Below, piece by piece: positions 31,875-42,205 of a stretch of 64,000 nucleotides of DNA (its first letter is position 1; each line of letters starts with the position of its first letter). Source of the stretch: Trypanosoma brucei gambiense DAL972 (Eukaryota > Euglenozoa > Kinetoplastea > Trypanosomatida > Trypanosomatidae); contig NC_026741.1 in assembly GCF_000210295.1 (NCBI RefSeq), positions 1 to 64,000 of the forward strand, read 5' to 3'. Made by a program: the position numbers and the translations under genes. Under the pieces are notes generated by a model, which did not search any database, had not been told where the DNA came from, and saw only the letters and a list, made by a program, of their open reading frames with translations.

Positions 31875-32530
31875 TCAAACAACCAAAGATGTCCAATTTT
31901 TTTTAAAATTACAAAGAATCTTTTTGGCATCGATATTTTTAAGACCTACACATACCGAGAGATCCGGTCTTTCTAAACTCCTTAAATAACGTAGTTCACT
32001 AATATTGTTCAATTTGGTACATCCGGATAGGTAAAGCGTTTTCACCCCAACAACTTTTTGAAGCCCATCCAGATCCTTTAGATTCGTACAATGGTTTAGG
32101 TAAAGCTCTTTCCAATTTCGGACATCCCCGCAGAAACTTCGCGCCACCCAACGACGCACAACCGTTTAGATTTGTTGCTTTTACTTCATTTTTTTTTTTC
32201 TATGCACAACTCACTTACGTTCCTCAGATTGTCACGATCTGATAAACTCAACGCATCCAAATTACGCGCATCCGCGAGACCACGCACTTCGCGACGACTT
32301 GGGCACCCTTTGACTACGAAGGACTTCAATCCGACGCAGTCACTCACATTGATCTCCGTTAAAGTTTCGCACCGCTCCACATGGAGACCAACAAAATTAT
32401 CTGCACGGCACAAATTCGCGTTTTTTTTAAAGGTCGCGTACACTTTTAGTTTGAGAACTCCATCCGTTTCAGAACCGATGAAGAACTCTATATTTTGTGT
32501 TGTATCATGAAACCCATGAATTGAGTACAT
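31875..32530 (-). pseudogene. Leucine-rich-repeat pseudogene (LRRP1/ESAG8-like)
   Basis: Two minus-strand pieces of one LRR protein: 32530-32186 (ATG at 32530; repeats such as LHVERCETLTEINVSDCVGL and LADARNLDALSLSDRDNLRN) and 32159-31875 (LYLNHCTNLKDLDGL, VKTLYLSGCTKLNNI, PDLSVCVGLKNID). Repeats of about 23 residues with the L-x-L-S-x-C-x-x-L pattern fit the trypanosome LRRP1/GRESAG8 family, common in subtelomeres. The frames differ; the break coincides with an A run (T run at about 32,188-32,197 on the + strand). The second piece ends early at a run of T near 31,900. N- and C-terminal parts of the family are absent. Non-functional. Confidence 0.72.
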
Positions 32531-32978
32531 GTCCACACCATCCCCAACTGTGTGGTGTCATGCCGCGGCCGCAACCTGCTCTGTGGCTGCATTTCCCCGC
32601 GAGCGGAAGAATTGTTTGATTAGGCGTCGTCGCCTCATGGTTGGGACGTTTCGTCATCTCCCTTTCGGTTCTGGCACCATTCTCACTTTGCTTCCGCCTG
32701 ACCGGCAGTTCCACTTCACCAGGTTCAGTTTTGTTCTTATTCTGTGGCGCATCTGCTGCTTCCATCCGCGGATCCCTCTGGTTTTCCCCCACCTCCGTTG
32801 TTGTGATTGTGAGTCTCCTTTTTTTTCCCCTTGAAAATGAGATGATCTTGCCGTTCACAAATGCAGAGTAGCCCACCAGCATTATCATTAGCAGACATTC
32901 TCCTACTACTGATAATGTTTCCATGGCCCTCTCAACACTTCCGTGGTAAAATTTATTTATTTCCTGCATAATGAGCAA
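32505..32978 (-). pseudogene. Membrane-anchor and tail fragment, unknown
   Basis: Frame open from a TTG at 32978 (first ATG 32969) to 32505. It shows a single hydrophobic segment (LSVVGECLLMIMLVGYSAFV) followed by a long polar, basic tail (RGKKRRLTITTTEVGEN, then repeated Glu/Lys/Arg/Asn). That is the layout of the C-terminal end of a type I membrane protein, but the ectodomain is missing upstream (TGA eight codons before the TTG). It overlaps the LRR fragment by 26 bases in another frame. I suspect the 3' end of a lost surface-receptor gene; the family is not recognised. Confidence 0.35.
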
Positions 32979-34364
32979 CCCTGAAATGAGAATAACTGGT
33001 CATGCGAGAATAAGTATTTACAGTCCTCTTACTCCAAACCGACCTGCGACTGCGGCAAATACCCCTCTTACGCGTTCATCTCGAAGCAGCTGCCAGCCGC
33101 TAACCGGCAACCATCAAACTGTCAATCATTTCTCAACTACTCTAACTATACACACACGCAAAAAAAAAAAAAGAACTCAGAAAAAGTGGGACACAAGTAA
33201 ACACAGAGGGTCACATACGTTTATTGCCATTCCACTTCTTATTTTTTCTCCACACCTGCACGACTACTACTAACCCGTAACCTTAAACAAAGGATAGACA
33301 TATACTTTACTGCCAACGCGAAAAAAAAAAAATGTTCGTGGGGAAGACACCAGTTGACACATTACCTCTTAAGGATTTGCACCGTGTTATTGCAGCAAAA
33401 TCTGGGCTTCCACGATGAGCGTGGCTTGAAAAGGTGAAGAAGCGAAAATTCGTAAGCACCCCCCCCCCCCGCAGCACAACATAAAAACATCACAACATAA
33501 ACGAAATCCCTGGAACGCACTCGGTGAACGTGTGCCCACACGCAACTCTTTTCGCCAAACTTCATCACAACAGCAAGTGGAACATCAAGAAAATGGACCC
33601 AAAAACTTTTCTCCGCCTGCTGCATAATCGGTTCGAAAAGTTCAGCAGCACAAATGAAGCCGGTGCAGCTTTTTTTTTTCCACCGGAATCCTGAACCATG
33701 CCATCTCAAGGATGCAATAACGCCGGTGGCAACCTTTCGGCACCGTGCATTACCTCGCCGGATCACCACCGTAGCGCGGCCCCGTGGGCACTAGCATTAC
33801 TGCATTAAAGAAAACGTTCTACCTGAGTCGTTATGGGATGGAAAACAAATCGGCGCTCTCTTCAAAATAGCTTCATGACTGTTAGCATAGGCAAATTATT
33901 CCAAGATCCCTTCAATATTCTAGTTTCTTCAACGAGTGCATTACAGCAAGGAAACAAAAGCAAACACGTGCTCGCAAAAAATGTGTGAAAAACAAAATTA
34001 CAGAACCACACGAACTTTATTTTTGCATTCACCTCATCGATGTTTTTTCCTCACTTAAAACTCCTGAAACGATCGTCAATGTAATGAGGCACTTGCAACA
34101 CGATCCAAAGTGGATGAATTCCCAACCAACAGGTTCATTCCCCCCACGCCTCGTCATAGACTATGAAATACCTCACACACGCAGCGATTATCGTTATATT
34201 CCATTTCTTTCCCTTGACCCAACTAAAGCGGATGTTGACCACAGCAGAATGCGCAAGTGGAGCTACGGGCCAGACGAACGATCTACAGAAATTTGATAGT
34301 GCGTTCCCTTCCTGATGTTTTTACGGACCCTCACAGGTAGTTTCCATAGCATAATAACGTGTGC
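32979..34364. other. Transition spacer with weak coding traces
   Basis: Contains two frames I do not accept as genes: 33362-33769 (-; begins at GTG, has no early ATG, spans C and A homopolymers) and 33985-34296 (+; 103 codons, FCIHLIDVFSSLKTPETIV, PPRLVIDYEIPHTRSDYR), which reads like real protein but begins and ends without support. See findings. Confidence 0.4.
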
Positions 34365-34386
34365 GGGGTTAGGGTTAGGGTTAGGC
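34365..34386 (+). repeat. Interstitial telomeric repeat, 3 units
   Basis: GGGTTAGGGTTAGGGTTAGG is three tandem copies of the TTAGGG telomere unit, about 500 bases from the last core gene. It lies far from any telomere in this window. Confidence 0.9.
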
Positions 34387-34873
34387 CAGCACCACAGCAT
34401 TCGATAAGACAAAACAACAAATCACAAAAATAGGATCACACCGGACATACGTGCCTGTCGCTGCTTTCACACAAGGATGCAAAAAGCAACGAGCGCATTT
34501 GACATTGGCAATAAAAGGGAAAATGAGTGGGCAACAACACCAAAGGATTTACCCTCCGCTCCTCCATCACACACTGCAAGTGAAAATAACCATAGAAACA
34601 ATAGTTTCGACCTTCACGCAGTGCGGGGAGCAAGTTGGCTCCCTTCAGATGCAAGAGATGAGAATTGTGTGATCCTTCCAAACCTTGCCTTTTCTATCTG
34701 CGGTATATTTGTCAAAGCGCCTAACCTTCAATGTCACTCAGAGAAAAGAAAAAAATAAGACAACATGTCATCTCACATCACCTTTGTCCTCCAAGTGAAG
34801 ATGACACATTGCCACTCACGAACTAGTGTGCGGGGTAGAACAATTTTGAGACGCGACTGTCTCTGGCGCACCT
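34387..34873. other. 3' flank of the VPS13-like gene
   Basis: No gene accepted. A + strand frame at 34477-34758 lies in the same phase as 33985-34296 and might be a second piece of one old gene. Confidence 0.4.
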
Positions 34874-37800
34874 TTATAGCAGTAAAGTATCTGATGCGTC
34901 GATATTCTTACTGTTGGAAGAAAATATGACGGCCCCAATGCGGTTCAACACGCTTTGAATGGACGAAAAGGACGGAAAAACTACTGCACCTGAGACCAAC
35001 TGAGGCACCTGCCGCAACAATTCCATCATAACAGCTTCACAGCACGCGCTCCATACGTTGGCCAGTGAAGCGCCATGGAAGTCCTTGCGGTGCGTACCGG
35101 GAAGAGTTATTTCAGCACGGTGAATGGAAGGGAAAATGTTACCGACGTGAGATCCTTTAAAAATAATGTCCTCAGGCGGCCGGTCACTCCTATCGTACGT
35201 GAAGAGCACAAATATATCGGACATTTTTATAAAGTGGAGCTGCACACTCATGAATTTAAGTAGCTTCCAACAACTAAGCATGCCGCGCTGCACACGTACC
35301 ACATTCTCCAAATCCTTGTTAGTTTCTGAGGATTTGTAGCGTCTTCCTAGCCTCCGCATTTGATACACAAAGGTGTCCGATAGTTCCAATTCAAGAGTCG
35401 TGACGTGACTGTACACGGAAGAGGCAAGAATAGCGTTGCCGACGATTCGTGCGTCGCGAACAGTGAGATCAATACTGAAGGGTTTTATTTCATGGCTCAT
35501 CTTCCCGTTGTAGGTACCATTGCTGCGCATATTGGACACTGTGCATTGAACTGTCACCCTCTTGTGTTCGTAAACCAACCACGACTCACATCGGCCCACC
35601 ACGCAGTTAATTGGAATGTTATCCCCATCCTCCACAAGCAAACCAATACCACATGCTTTCACACCAGCACGCAACATCATCTCCTCTATAGGCGTCTCAA
35701 CTATCACAGCGCTACCAACCAATGTTCCTAAGCCACTTCGCAGCGAAGAAATAGCGTGTGTTGTCACAAGGGTGATAACCCATCCGACCGTGTCCTTCCT
35801 TTGGTGAATGAAGGCTGCTACATCGTTTCCAATTTCTACCTCTGTTCCGTGGGACAGAAGGACCCGGAATCTCCGTGAAGAGTTAACACCTTCACGAAGA
35901 ACCAATACCACTTCGCCACTAGTTAAGGAATGAGGAGTGTACGATGAGACACTCATACGGGGTACCGTCTCATAGTTGTGCGATGTTAAGTTGACGACAG
36001 TCACGTATGGGGGGCGCGGTTCACTGACTGACACCACAGTTGGTTCGAAGCGGTCCTCCTTGAACACGCGAATCTCATGGTGTGTGTCTCCGCACTCGAT
36101 GAAAGCAGATGAGCATGTCTGTGGTAAGAGGCTCACCGCCACAGGCGCGCTAAATTCGATGTTTACAGTTGTGTCGCTACCCTTTGCGCTCCATGCGAAT
36201 GCAAAATTTACAACTTCATCATTCGCTAGAGCAGTGTAAGATACCGTCCCCCCTGCGGGAACTGTGAAACAGTGTGGCAACTCATCGGTAAACAACCCAC
36301 CCCTTCTCGTTACGTGTCTTACTTGGAGGTCCCGTAAATCATCCATGTTGGTAAAAAGTAGAGGTGGTATTAGCTCCATGAAGTAACCGAAGCGATCGAC
36401 TTGAGACCGCATGAGAAAAAGATGAGGCTGTCCGAGATGTGTGCCTTTGACGCTCATCGGTGCGCAGAAGAGCGGGCGTTCCTCAAAATCTTCGGTAACT
36501 TCAAAAGAAACGGAACTCAGTTCTCCCGCATGTAATACCAGGCGAGTGTGAAGGGGTAGATATGCAAAGTTTCGGCCTGTTGCGTGACTCAATGCGCCAT
36601 CCCGGATCAAACCAGTTGGTTTCCCTACCTCGGTGGTAAACCTCACATCCGTACCAGAGTTATTTTTAAGCCCAAAGACGCCATAGGGGCGAACGGTGCA
36701 GACACTAGGCGCAGTGCAGCTGCCAACATCCTGCTGTCCAATATCCAGTTCAAAGAAGCGCTTGTAGGGAAATTCCCTGTGCCTCATCAGAACCCTCTGT
36801 CTTAACGATCCTTCGTTGAAACACGCTTCAACACGATCAGTACTGAAATAGGTGTCTGAGTAAACTATACTTTCAAAAACATAATCCACCCTTGGACCAA
36901 AGGGATCGTGCTGCAGCGTAAAAAAAGTGCCGCTCGGTTCGATAATGCATTCCTCAACAACAAGATCACTGATTAGTAGTAACACTTTCATATTAAAACG
37001 GGTTCCATTATGAATGCCAAGTCGTGCGGGAGATAGAAACATCGTGAGAACGCCGCCACTCAGAAGATAAGTGACATCAATATATACTGGCACGTCTCCC
37101 AGCACAAACTTTCTGAGACGCCCAATAGAATCATCCCCACGCTCTTCGGCCAACTTAAATAAAATTCTCAATGAGCCTTCGCTAAGCAATTGCTGCTCAG
37201 ATGTGCAGGCACTATTGGAGGACATCAAGCAAAGAGATATGTCGTCCCTAGAAATAAGGTGAATGGGGACAGGTAAGGTTTCGCCTGGAGGAACTTCCAG
37301 CTTACCGACCGAGGAATCGATAGCCCCAAGCACCACACCACATGGTAACCTGTTGCTAATTTGAAAACTGGTGCGGAAGCTCACACGTTGAGAGAGGGTG
37401 TGGTCGAGTACCTGCCTAACAATTCGAACCTTCTCTCCAGATGTTAATGTAACGACACACGCCCTGCGTAGCACATCCGTGAGTTCTTTCTCTGGGTTGG
37501 GGTCTCGGTAACTCTCAAAATGCGATATTCGGCAGTTGTCAACGGAGTGAATGCAACGTGGAAAGACAAGATGGTTACCATAAAATGTTTGGCGCTCCTT
37601 AACCACAACGCGCTCCCCGTCATCGACGTCCAAAACCAGTGATACCCCAAGCTGGTTAATTACTTCCACCGTGGGGGGTACCGTAAGTCCCCTTCCAAAA
37701 TTTCCCGGAAGGAAGGAGGATGCAATGAATTTCATTTGCTCTATCGAAACAGACAGATCGAGTGAAGAGAGTAAAGTTTCACATGCAACGTGTTTCGAAT

Positions 37801-40800
37801 CTAACAAACGAGCAACTGCTGCGACTGACAGAGGGCGCTGCAACGCGCGTTTGTAGGACTGTGAGCAGAAGTCCCACAATGTTAATTCCTGTACACCAAA
37901 TCGGAAATCCACATGCGCTTCTCCTCCATCAGCTTCAACTTTCGATCGGAGTAGGGACTTGTTAACGGCCATATGCGCAACCGATGCACCACCGCGAAGG
38001 AGGATATCGATGGGGAAGGCAGACACAGCAATAGACCACTTCCCCTCCCCGAAAAGATATTTCAAGCGTTTATAACACAGCAGAGGCGATGTCCTTGACC
38101 TTCCGTTGAAACCTTTGCGACAACTCGTCCCGCCAATGAGCTGCTGCATTGTTTCAACCAAACCCATGGGGACCCCAACACGATCAACTTGAAGTGTGGC
38201 GTTCACGGTACCAATATGCTCTTTACACCTTGTTGCGACGTTTACAGCGGAAGTGGTGCTAGAAAAAACGCGCGAGCAAACGCTGCCATCAATGTAGTCG
38301 ACCCAACTGTTTTGTAAGCAGAGTTGAAGCCCCAATCCGTAAGAGGTGGAACACAAACAGTCACCCACGAGAGTAAACGCAAATGTAAGTTGACAACCCG
38401 TAGGAAAAAGAAGTTCCCCTCTACTATGGTGAATCATCAGATGAAGTCCATGAGGCACTATGCAACGTAAAATGTCTCTCACATTAGGAGCATCAAGTTG
38501 CGTTGCTTCATGGGTTTCAAGTTTTTTGATTGTGTCATCACAGTCCAAAAGAAGAAAAGATCCACTTTCATCCTCAACTGCAATAGAACTCCGAATCAAC
38601 GTGGAGATGCGACAACGTTGAAAAAGGACATGAGTTCCCCGACATACTACTAAGCGAGCACTTCCACGAACAGCTAAAAACTCGCACTCCACAACGTTAA
38701 CAACTTTGCCCGGGCAATTAAAGAAACACGAGCCGATCATATCGAGGTTATATGACACGTCATGCAGGTAATCTGCTGTGATAACGTGCTTTCTTGATAG
38801 TGAAGTAGCCATGCGGCGTATATCCAATAGTGCATCAAACAGTTGCCGAACCGGGTACGGTGTGTCGCACAAGTTTGTCTTGAGTTCAATGCATTCCAAC
38901 TCAACAAGCGCCTGTTTTTCAAAGGTTGATAAAACGGATGTTGCCTCCGCACCGTATTTACGGGCGTCCTGCGTGGAAGCTGTTGAGGCGAGAACAAATT
39001 TCAACGCCTCCAATTTCAATGAAATAACATCCCCACCATACATTGTTATTGACTGCACATTCAGTTTCAAAGGGGTCAAACCACCCTCCGCATGCACTCC
39101 AAGCACACACATCGCCTCTTTTCTGAAGAGAAATGAGGCAGAAAGATCACGGACTTCCACCTTCAAACAAGAGGAAGGTAAAAGAGGGTGAAGCACCTCA
39201 GCGTCCACAGCGGGTATGTACAGTTCCTTTGTGTATGCACCGCAGCTGTTAATCAATAGCGCGGGTGGTGAATCACGTAGTTCATGAAAAAACTCACTGA
39301 AACAATTGAAAAAGGAAAGAGCGCTTTCACTGCCCGCATTTGGGATCCTGCATCGACATTGCAGGACCCCAGATTCGCCAAATGACAAGACGCAAGTTGT
39401 GTTGCAGAGTGCTATTGCAATTTCGCAACTGTTATGCGGAAACGCGCAGCACCATTCCCTCCACGCATGTGGACTTACGAAAAGTGCGCCGCACGATTCC
39501 ATCGTTGAAGTAATTTGCTTAAATTCCCCAGCAGTCAGCCGATCAACCCGCACGCAAACGGAACCCACACTGATTAGGACACAAGCCACTGGTGGAAGAA
39601 AGTTATGTGTTAAAGCAGAGTGCAACCGGGAACAAAAAGAAACACGAAGGGGTGCAACCTCCACTGCGTCTAAAACTTGAACTGTCTCGACCGAAAAATG
39701 AGACACTGGGTGGCTCAATCCCAACTGTAAATTTGATGCAGAGAGCAATTTCTGCGTCGAGAACACTCCCAGCGTAACTTCCACGACGCTCGACGACGCC
39801 AGTGCGCAAAACAAACGACCCTTCGATAGCGAAGCCACCCGGCACTTGGCGCCGCGAGGAAAATCAATGATGAAAAAGGGTTTGCTAGCATCCTCTGTTG
39901 TAAGCATAAATGATCGCAGATGAATGCAAAGAACATCCTCGTCACTCACATTCTTAGAGGAAAAAATACGCGTTTCTCCAATAGTTATGACGCTTTCCGT
40001 TGGTACAAACCAACACTGAATGCACTTTATGCAAATACACTGGCTTTTTTTCTTCCTCCTCGATACCTGATGAATATCTGCAGCGGTAAAAATTTCTTCC
40101 CAGCTCGAAATAGAAACGTTGGCGTTGCTCGATCTCTGTGTGCGCTTGGTGGCCCCTTTATACGACTCATAGCCGACCCAAGCAACTTCTGACCATTCGC
40201 TACAAATATGCTTAAGGTACTCCCAAAATGCAGGGCAAATATTAAACTTTAACTCAGAAACAATGATGTTACCCTCATCTCCCATTCGCACATTGATGGG
40301 CGCAACTAATTCGTGGGCCCCCTCACCAAAGTGTGCGGACAGGGCGTGTAGCGAAACTCCAATTTGTGAGCCCCTCGGAGCATCTCCTTTAATGATTATT
40401 AGCGAGAGTTTCTCACATTCGACATTGATATCGTCGATAATTAGCCGGAGGAAGGGTAGAACAAAACTCATCTTCTCCATGGTTCCACGAGATGATGGTG
40501 CTGGTGCGGTTCTTGATGTTGCAACCATCTCCACAAAGAGAAGTGGTAGAATGGAGGCTACCGGTTTGATTGTTTCGAGTAGTCGCGGTGTCGATAATGC
40601 AATGCGAGTAGGTTCTACATTTACCTTTAGGGAACACGCTCCCTTCGTCTTGCGTTTCTGAAAGCTAAAAAACGGCACGTCAGAAGCACCCGGTAGACGC
40701 AGAGTTTCCCACATGCTGTCATCTTTTAGTGATACGTCCCCAATGTGAACATTAGTCTCGTCCACTCGGCTAACAAGGGTAATCTCACCCAGAAGCATAA

Positions 40801-42205
40801 CAGTTCCCGTTGGAAAGTAAATGTACACTTCACCAATGTCCACATGAATGGAAAGCATTATTGCATCTACAAGCTGCCTCCCTTTACCTCCATCACTTGC
40901 TATATCAGAGGTGACTGATGTCCTGGCATATGTTTCCATCACCGTGCGTCTAAGGAATAAAATGACATCCCTGTAGCGAACTTTCTGCTCGATTTCAACC
41001 ATTGCGTCTAGTTTTGCTGAAATGTCGCCCACTTGGTGGCAGTAATTCAGTAGTTGAATATATGCACGCCGCGCTTCTGCAAAAGAGCGGATATGAGATA
41101 AAGTAAAGTTGTACCTCCTCCTTCGATCTCGAAGGAGCTCCATCACGCAACAATGCGCATAATTCCACAAGGATGCGGAGCCACGGAGATGTATATGGGG
41201 GTGGCAGTACACAGGAAGCTCCAAAAACGAGCGACTCGCTGCTAAATAAGCGTGCAAGGCGAGGAGGACGTCGTGGTTAACTAGCAGAGACACCTGTTGC
41301 TCCAATGATATGGTGACGTTTTGCCTACACAAAACTCCACGCAGGAATACAGATGTAACACAAACCGCTGCAACATCAGTGGTCACGAACGTGGCGCACA
41401 ACTCTCCAGCAAACGCCTTAGCAGTCACGTCACTGACGGTTGCCTTCACAACTTTTATCTCTTCAGTTCCGTTACAAGCACATGGCTCCACATGTACTGC
41501 AAGATCCCGGAAGACTATTTCAAGTCTTGTGTTCGAGTTGGGTCCAACCGATAACATAAGAGTGAGGACATCTACATTAACAAGAATCTTTCTGTCCACC
41601 AAACCGGACATAGTACTCTTGACCACGCCGTATAGGTATGATATGATACCTTCCTCCCCCTCTACGGCCTCATTGCCCCCCGGGTCTACATAAGTTGAGG
41701 ATGAACTAACTTCGCTACAACAAGACATGCACTCATCCTCGTCATCATGTGCGTCCGCATCCTCCTTCGTGTGATCAATAGGTTTGGGGCTTGCAGTCGA
41801 CGAACTAACACGTGAGTGACTTCTACTTGAGTTACATGGTGATGTAGCACAGTTCCTATTCCCAAGGATGCTTTGTTCTGTTATACCGCTTCGTATGATG
41901 TCTGAACTCAGTTCCGTTTCAGTATCAGAAGTGGCCAAATGAGAGCATGTGTTCAAATGTAGCCTCGCTTCTTTGGCATGAACAACAAGAGCATCTTTGG
42001 ATGATGGCCACGGTATGTCGAAGTGAATTTCCGTTACGTGACCTGATTCGACAGGGAGCTGAGTGATATCTCTCAGTGCATCCTTCTTGAGCTTGACGTT
42101 GCGAATTCGAAGTGACCTTTTGGTTAAAGAACTCTCCACATCGAAAGGGTTCACATCCGCCACTTTCGCGACGCGGGCCAACAAAAACGAAATAATATGT
42201 TGCAT
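34874..42205 (-). CDS. VPS13: VPS13-like bridge lipid-transfer protein
   Basis: 2,443 residues from the ATG at 42205; an 8-codon longer frame would need GTG. VPS13 proteins form long hydrophobic channels that carry phospholipids between membranes at contact sites. The N-terminus fits the chorein domain: LLARVAKVADVNPFDVESSL, LRIRNVKLKKDAL, and VTEIHFDIPWPSSKDALVVH as the counterpart of the conserved I-P-W segment. Residues about 1,515-2,040 contain the repeated NxLG/NxTxF-type beta modules of the VPS13 adaptor-binding region (VINQLGVSLVLDV, ISNRLPCGVVLGA, IHNGTRFNMKVLL, LKNNSGTDVRF). The C-terminus has FPSIHRAEITLPG and EAVMMELLRQVPQL, like the last part of VPS13. No membrane segment is evident. 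It is the first gene of the compact core unit. Which of the VPS13 paralogues it represents is open. Confidence 0.85.
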   Translation of the reverse strand: MQHIISFLLARVAKVADVNPFDVESSLTKRSLRIRNVKLKKDALRDITQLPVESGHVTEIHFDIPWPSSKDALVVHAKEARLHLNTCSHLATSDTETELSSDIIRSGITEQSILGNRNCATSPCNSSRSHSRVSSSTASPKPIDHTKEDADAHDDEDECMSCCSEVSSSSTYVDPGGNEAVEGEEGIISYLYGVVKSTMSGLVDRKILVNVDVLTLMLSVGPNSNTRLEIVFRDLAVHVEPCACNGTEEIKVVKATVSDVTAKAFAGELCATFVTTDVAAVCVTSVFLRGVLCRQNVTISLEQQVSLLVNHDVLLALHAYLAASRSFLELPVYCHPHIHLRGSASLWNYAHCCVMELLRDRRRRYNFTLSHIRSFAEARRAYIQLLNYCHQVGDISAKLDAMVEIEQKVRYRDVILFLRRTVMETYARTSVTSDIASDGGKGRQLVDAIMLSIHVDIGEVYIYFPTGTVMLLGEITLVSRVDETNVHIGDVSLKDDSMWETLRLPGASDVPFFSFQKRKTKGACSLKVNVEPTRIALSTPRLLETIKPVASILPLLFVEMVATSRTAPAPSSRGTMEKMSFVLPFLRLIIDDINVECEKLSLIIIKGDAPRGSQIGVSLHALSAHFGEGAHELVAPINVRMGDEGNIIVSELKFNICPAFWEYLKHICSEWSEVAWVGYESYKGATKRTQRSSNANVSISSWEEIFTAADIHQVSRRKKKSQCICIKCIQCWFVPTESVITIGETRIFSSKNVSDEDVLCIHLRSFMLTTEDASKPFFIIDFPRGAKCRVASLSKGRLFCALASSSVVEVTLGVFSTQKLLSASNLQLGLSHPVSHFSVETVQVLDAVEVAPLRVSFCSRLHSALTHNFLPPVACVLISVGSVCVRVDRLTAGEFKQITSTMESCGALFVSPHAWREWCCAFPHNSCEIAIALCNTTCVLSFGESGVLQCRCRIPNAGSESALSFFNCFSEFFHELRDSPPALLINSCGAYTKELYIPAVDAEVLHPLLPSSCLKVEVRDLSASFLFRKEAMCVLGVHAEGGLTPLKLNVQSITMYGGDVISLKLEALKFVLASTASTQDARKYGAEATSVLSTFEKQALVELECIELKTNLCDTPYPVRQLFDALLDIRRMATSLSRKHVITADYLHDVSYNLDMIGSCFFNCPGKVVNVVECEFLAVRGSARLVVCRGTHVLFQRCRISTLIRSSIAVEDESGSFLLLDCDDTIKKLETHEATQLDAPNVRDILRCIVPHGLHLMIHHSRGELLFPTGCQLTFAFTLVGDCLCSTSYGLGLQLCLQNSWVDYIDGSVCSRVFSSTTSAVNVATRCKEHIGTVNATLQVDRVGVPMGLVETMQQLIGGTSCRKGFNGRSRTSPLLCYKRLKYLFGEGKWSIAVSAFPIDILLRGGASVAHMAVNKSLLRSKVEADGGEAHVDFRFGVQELTLWDFCSQSYKRALQRPLSVAAVARLLDSKHVACETLLSSLDLSVSIEQMKFIASSFLPGNFGRGLTVPPTVEVINQLGVSLVLDVDDGERVVVKERQTFYGNHLVFPRCIHSVDNCRISHFESYRDPNPEKELTDVLRRACVVTLTSGEKVRIVRQVLDHTLSQRVSFRTSFQISNRLPCGVVLGAIDSSVGKLEVPPGETLPVPIHLISRDDISLCLMSSNSACTSEQQLLSEGSLRILFKLAEERGDDSIGRLRKFVLGDVPVYIDVTYLLSGGVLTMFLSPARLGIHNGTRFNMKVLLLISDLVVEECIIEPSGTFFTLQHDPFGPRVDYVFESIVYSDTYFSTDRVEACFNEGSLRQRVLMRHREFPYKRFFELDIGQQDVGSCTAPSVCTVRPYGVFGLKNNSGTDVRFTTEVGKPTGLIRDGALSHATGRNFAYLPLHTRLVLHAGELSSVSFEVTEDFEERPLFCAPMSVKGTHLGQPHLFLMRSQVDRFGYFMELIPPLLFTNMDDLRDLQVRHVTRRGGLFTDELPHCFTVPAGGTVSYTALANDEVVNFAFAWSAKGSDTTVNIEFSAPVAVSLLPQTCSSAFIECGDTHHEIRVFKEDRFEPTVVSVSEPRPPYVTVVNLTSHNYETVPRMSVSSYTPHSLTSGEVVLVLREGVNSSRRFRVLLSHGTEVEIGNDVAAFIHQRKDTVGWVITLVTTHAISSLRSGLGTLVGSAVIVETPIEEMMLRAGVKACGIGLLVEDGDNIPINCVVGRCESWLVYEHKRVTVQCTVSNMRSNGTYNGKMSHEIKPFSIDLTVRDARIVGNAILASSVYSHVTTLELELSDTFVYQMRRLGRRYKSSETNKDLENVVRVQRGMLSCWKLLKFMSVQLHFIKMSDIFVLFTYDRSDRPPEDIIFKGSHVGNIFPSIHRAEITLPGTHRKDFHGASLANVWSACCEAVMMELLRQVPQLVSGAVVFPSFSSIQSVLNRIGAVIFSSNSKNIDASDTLLL

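Noticed and set aside
33362..33769. 135-codon minus frame (Cys-, Val- and Phe-rich)
   Set aside because: Begins at GTG, has no ATG before residue 49, and spans C and A homopolymers that code Gly and Lys runs; no domain.
37444..41693. Several plus and minus frames inside 34.9-42.2 kb
   Set aside because: Shadows of the 2,443-codon VPS13-like frame.
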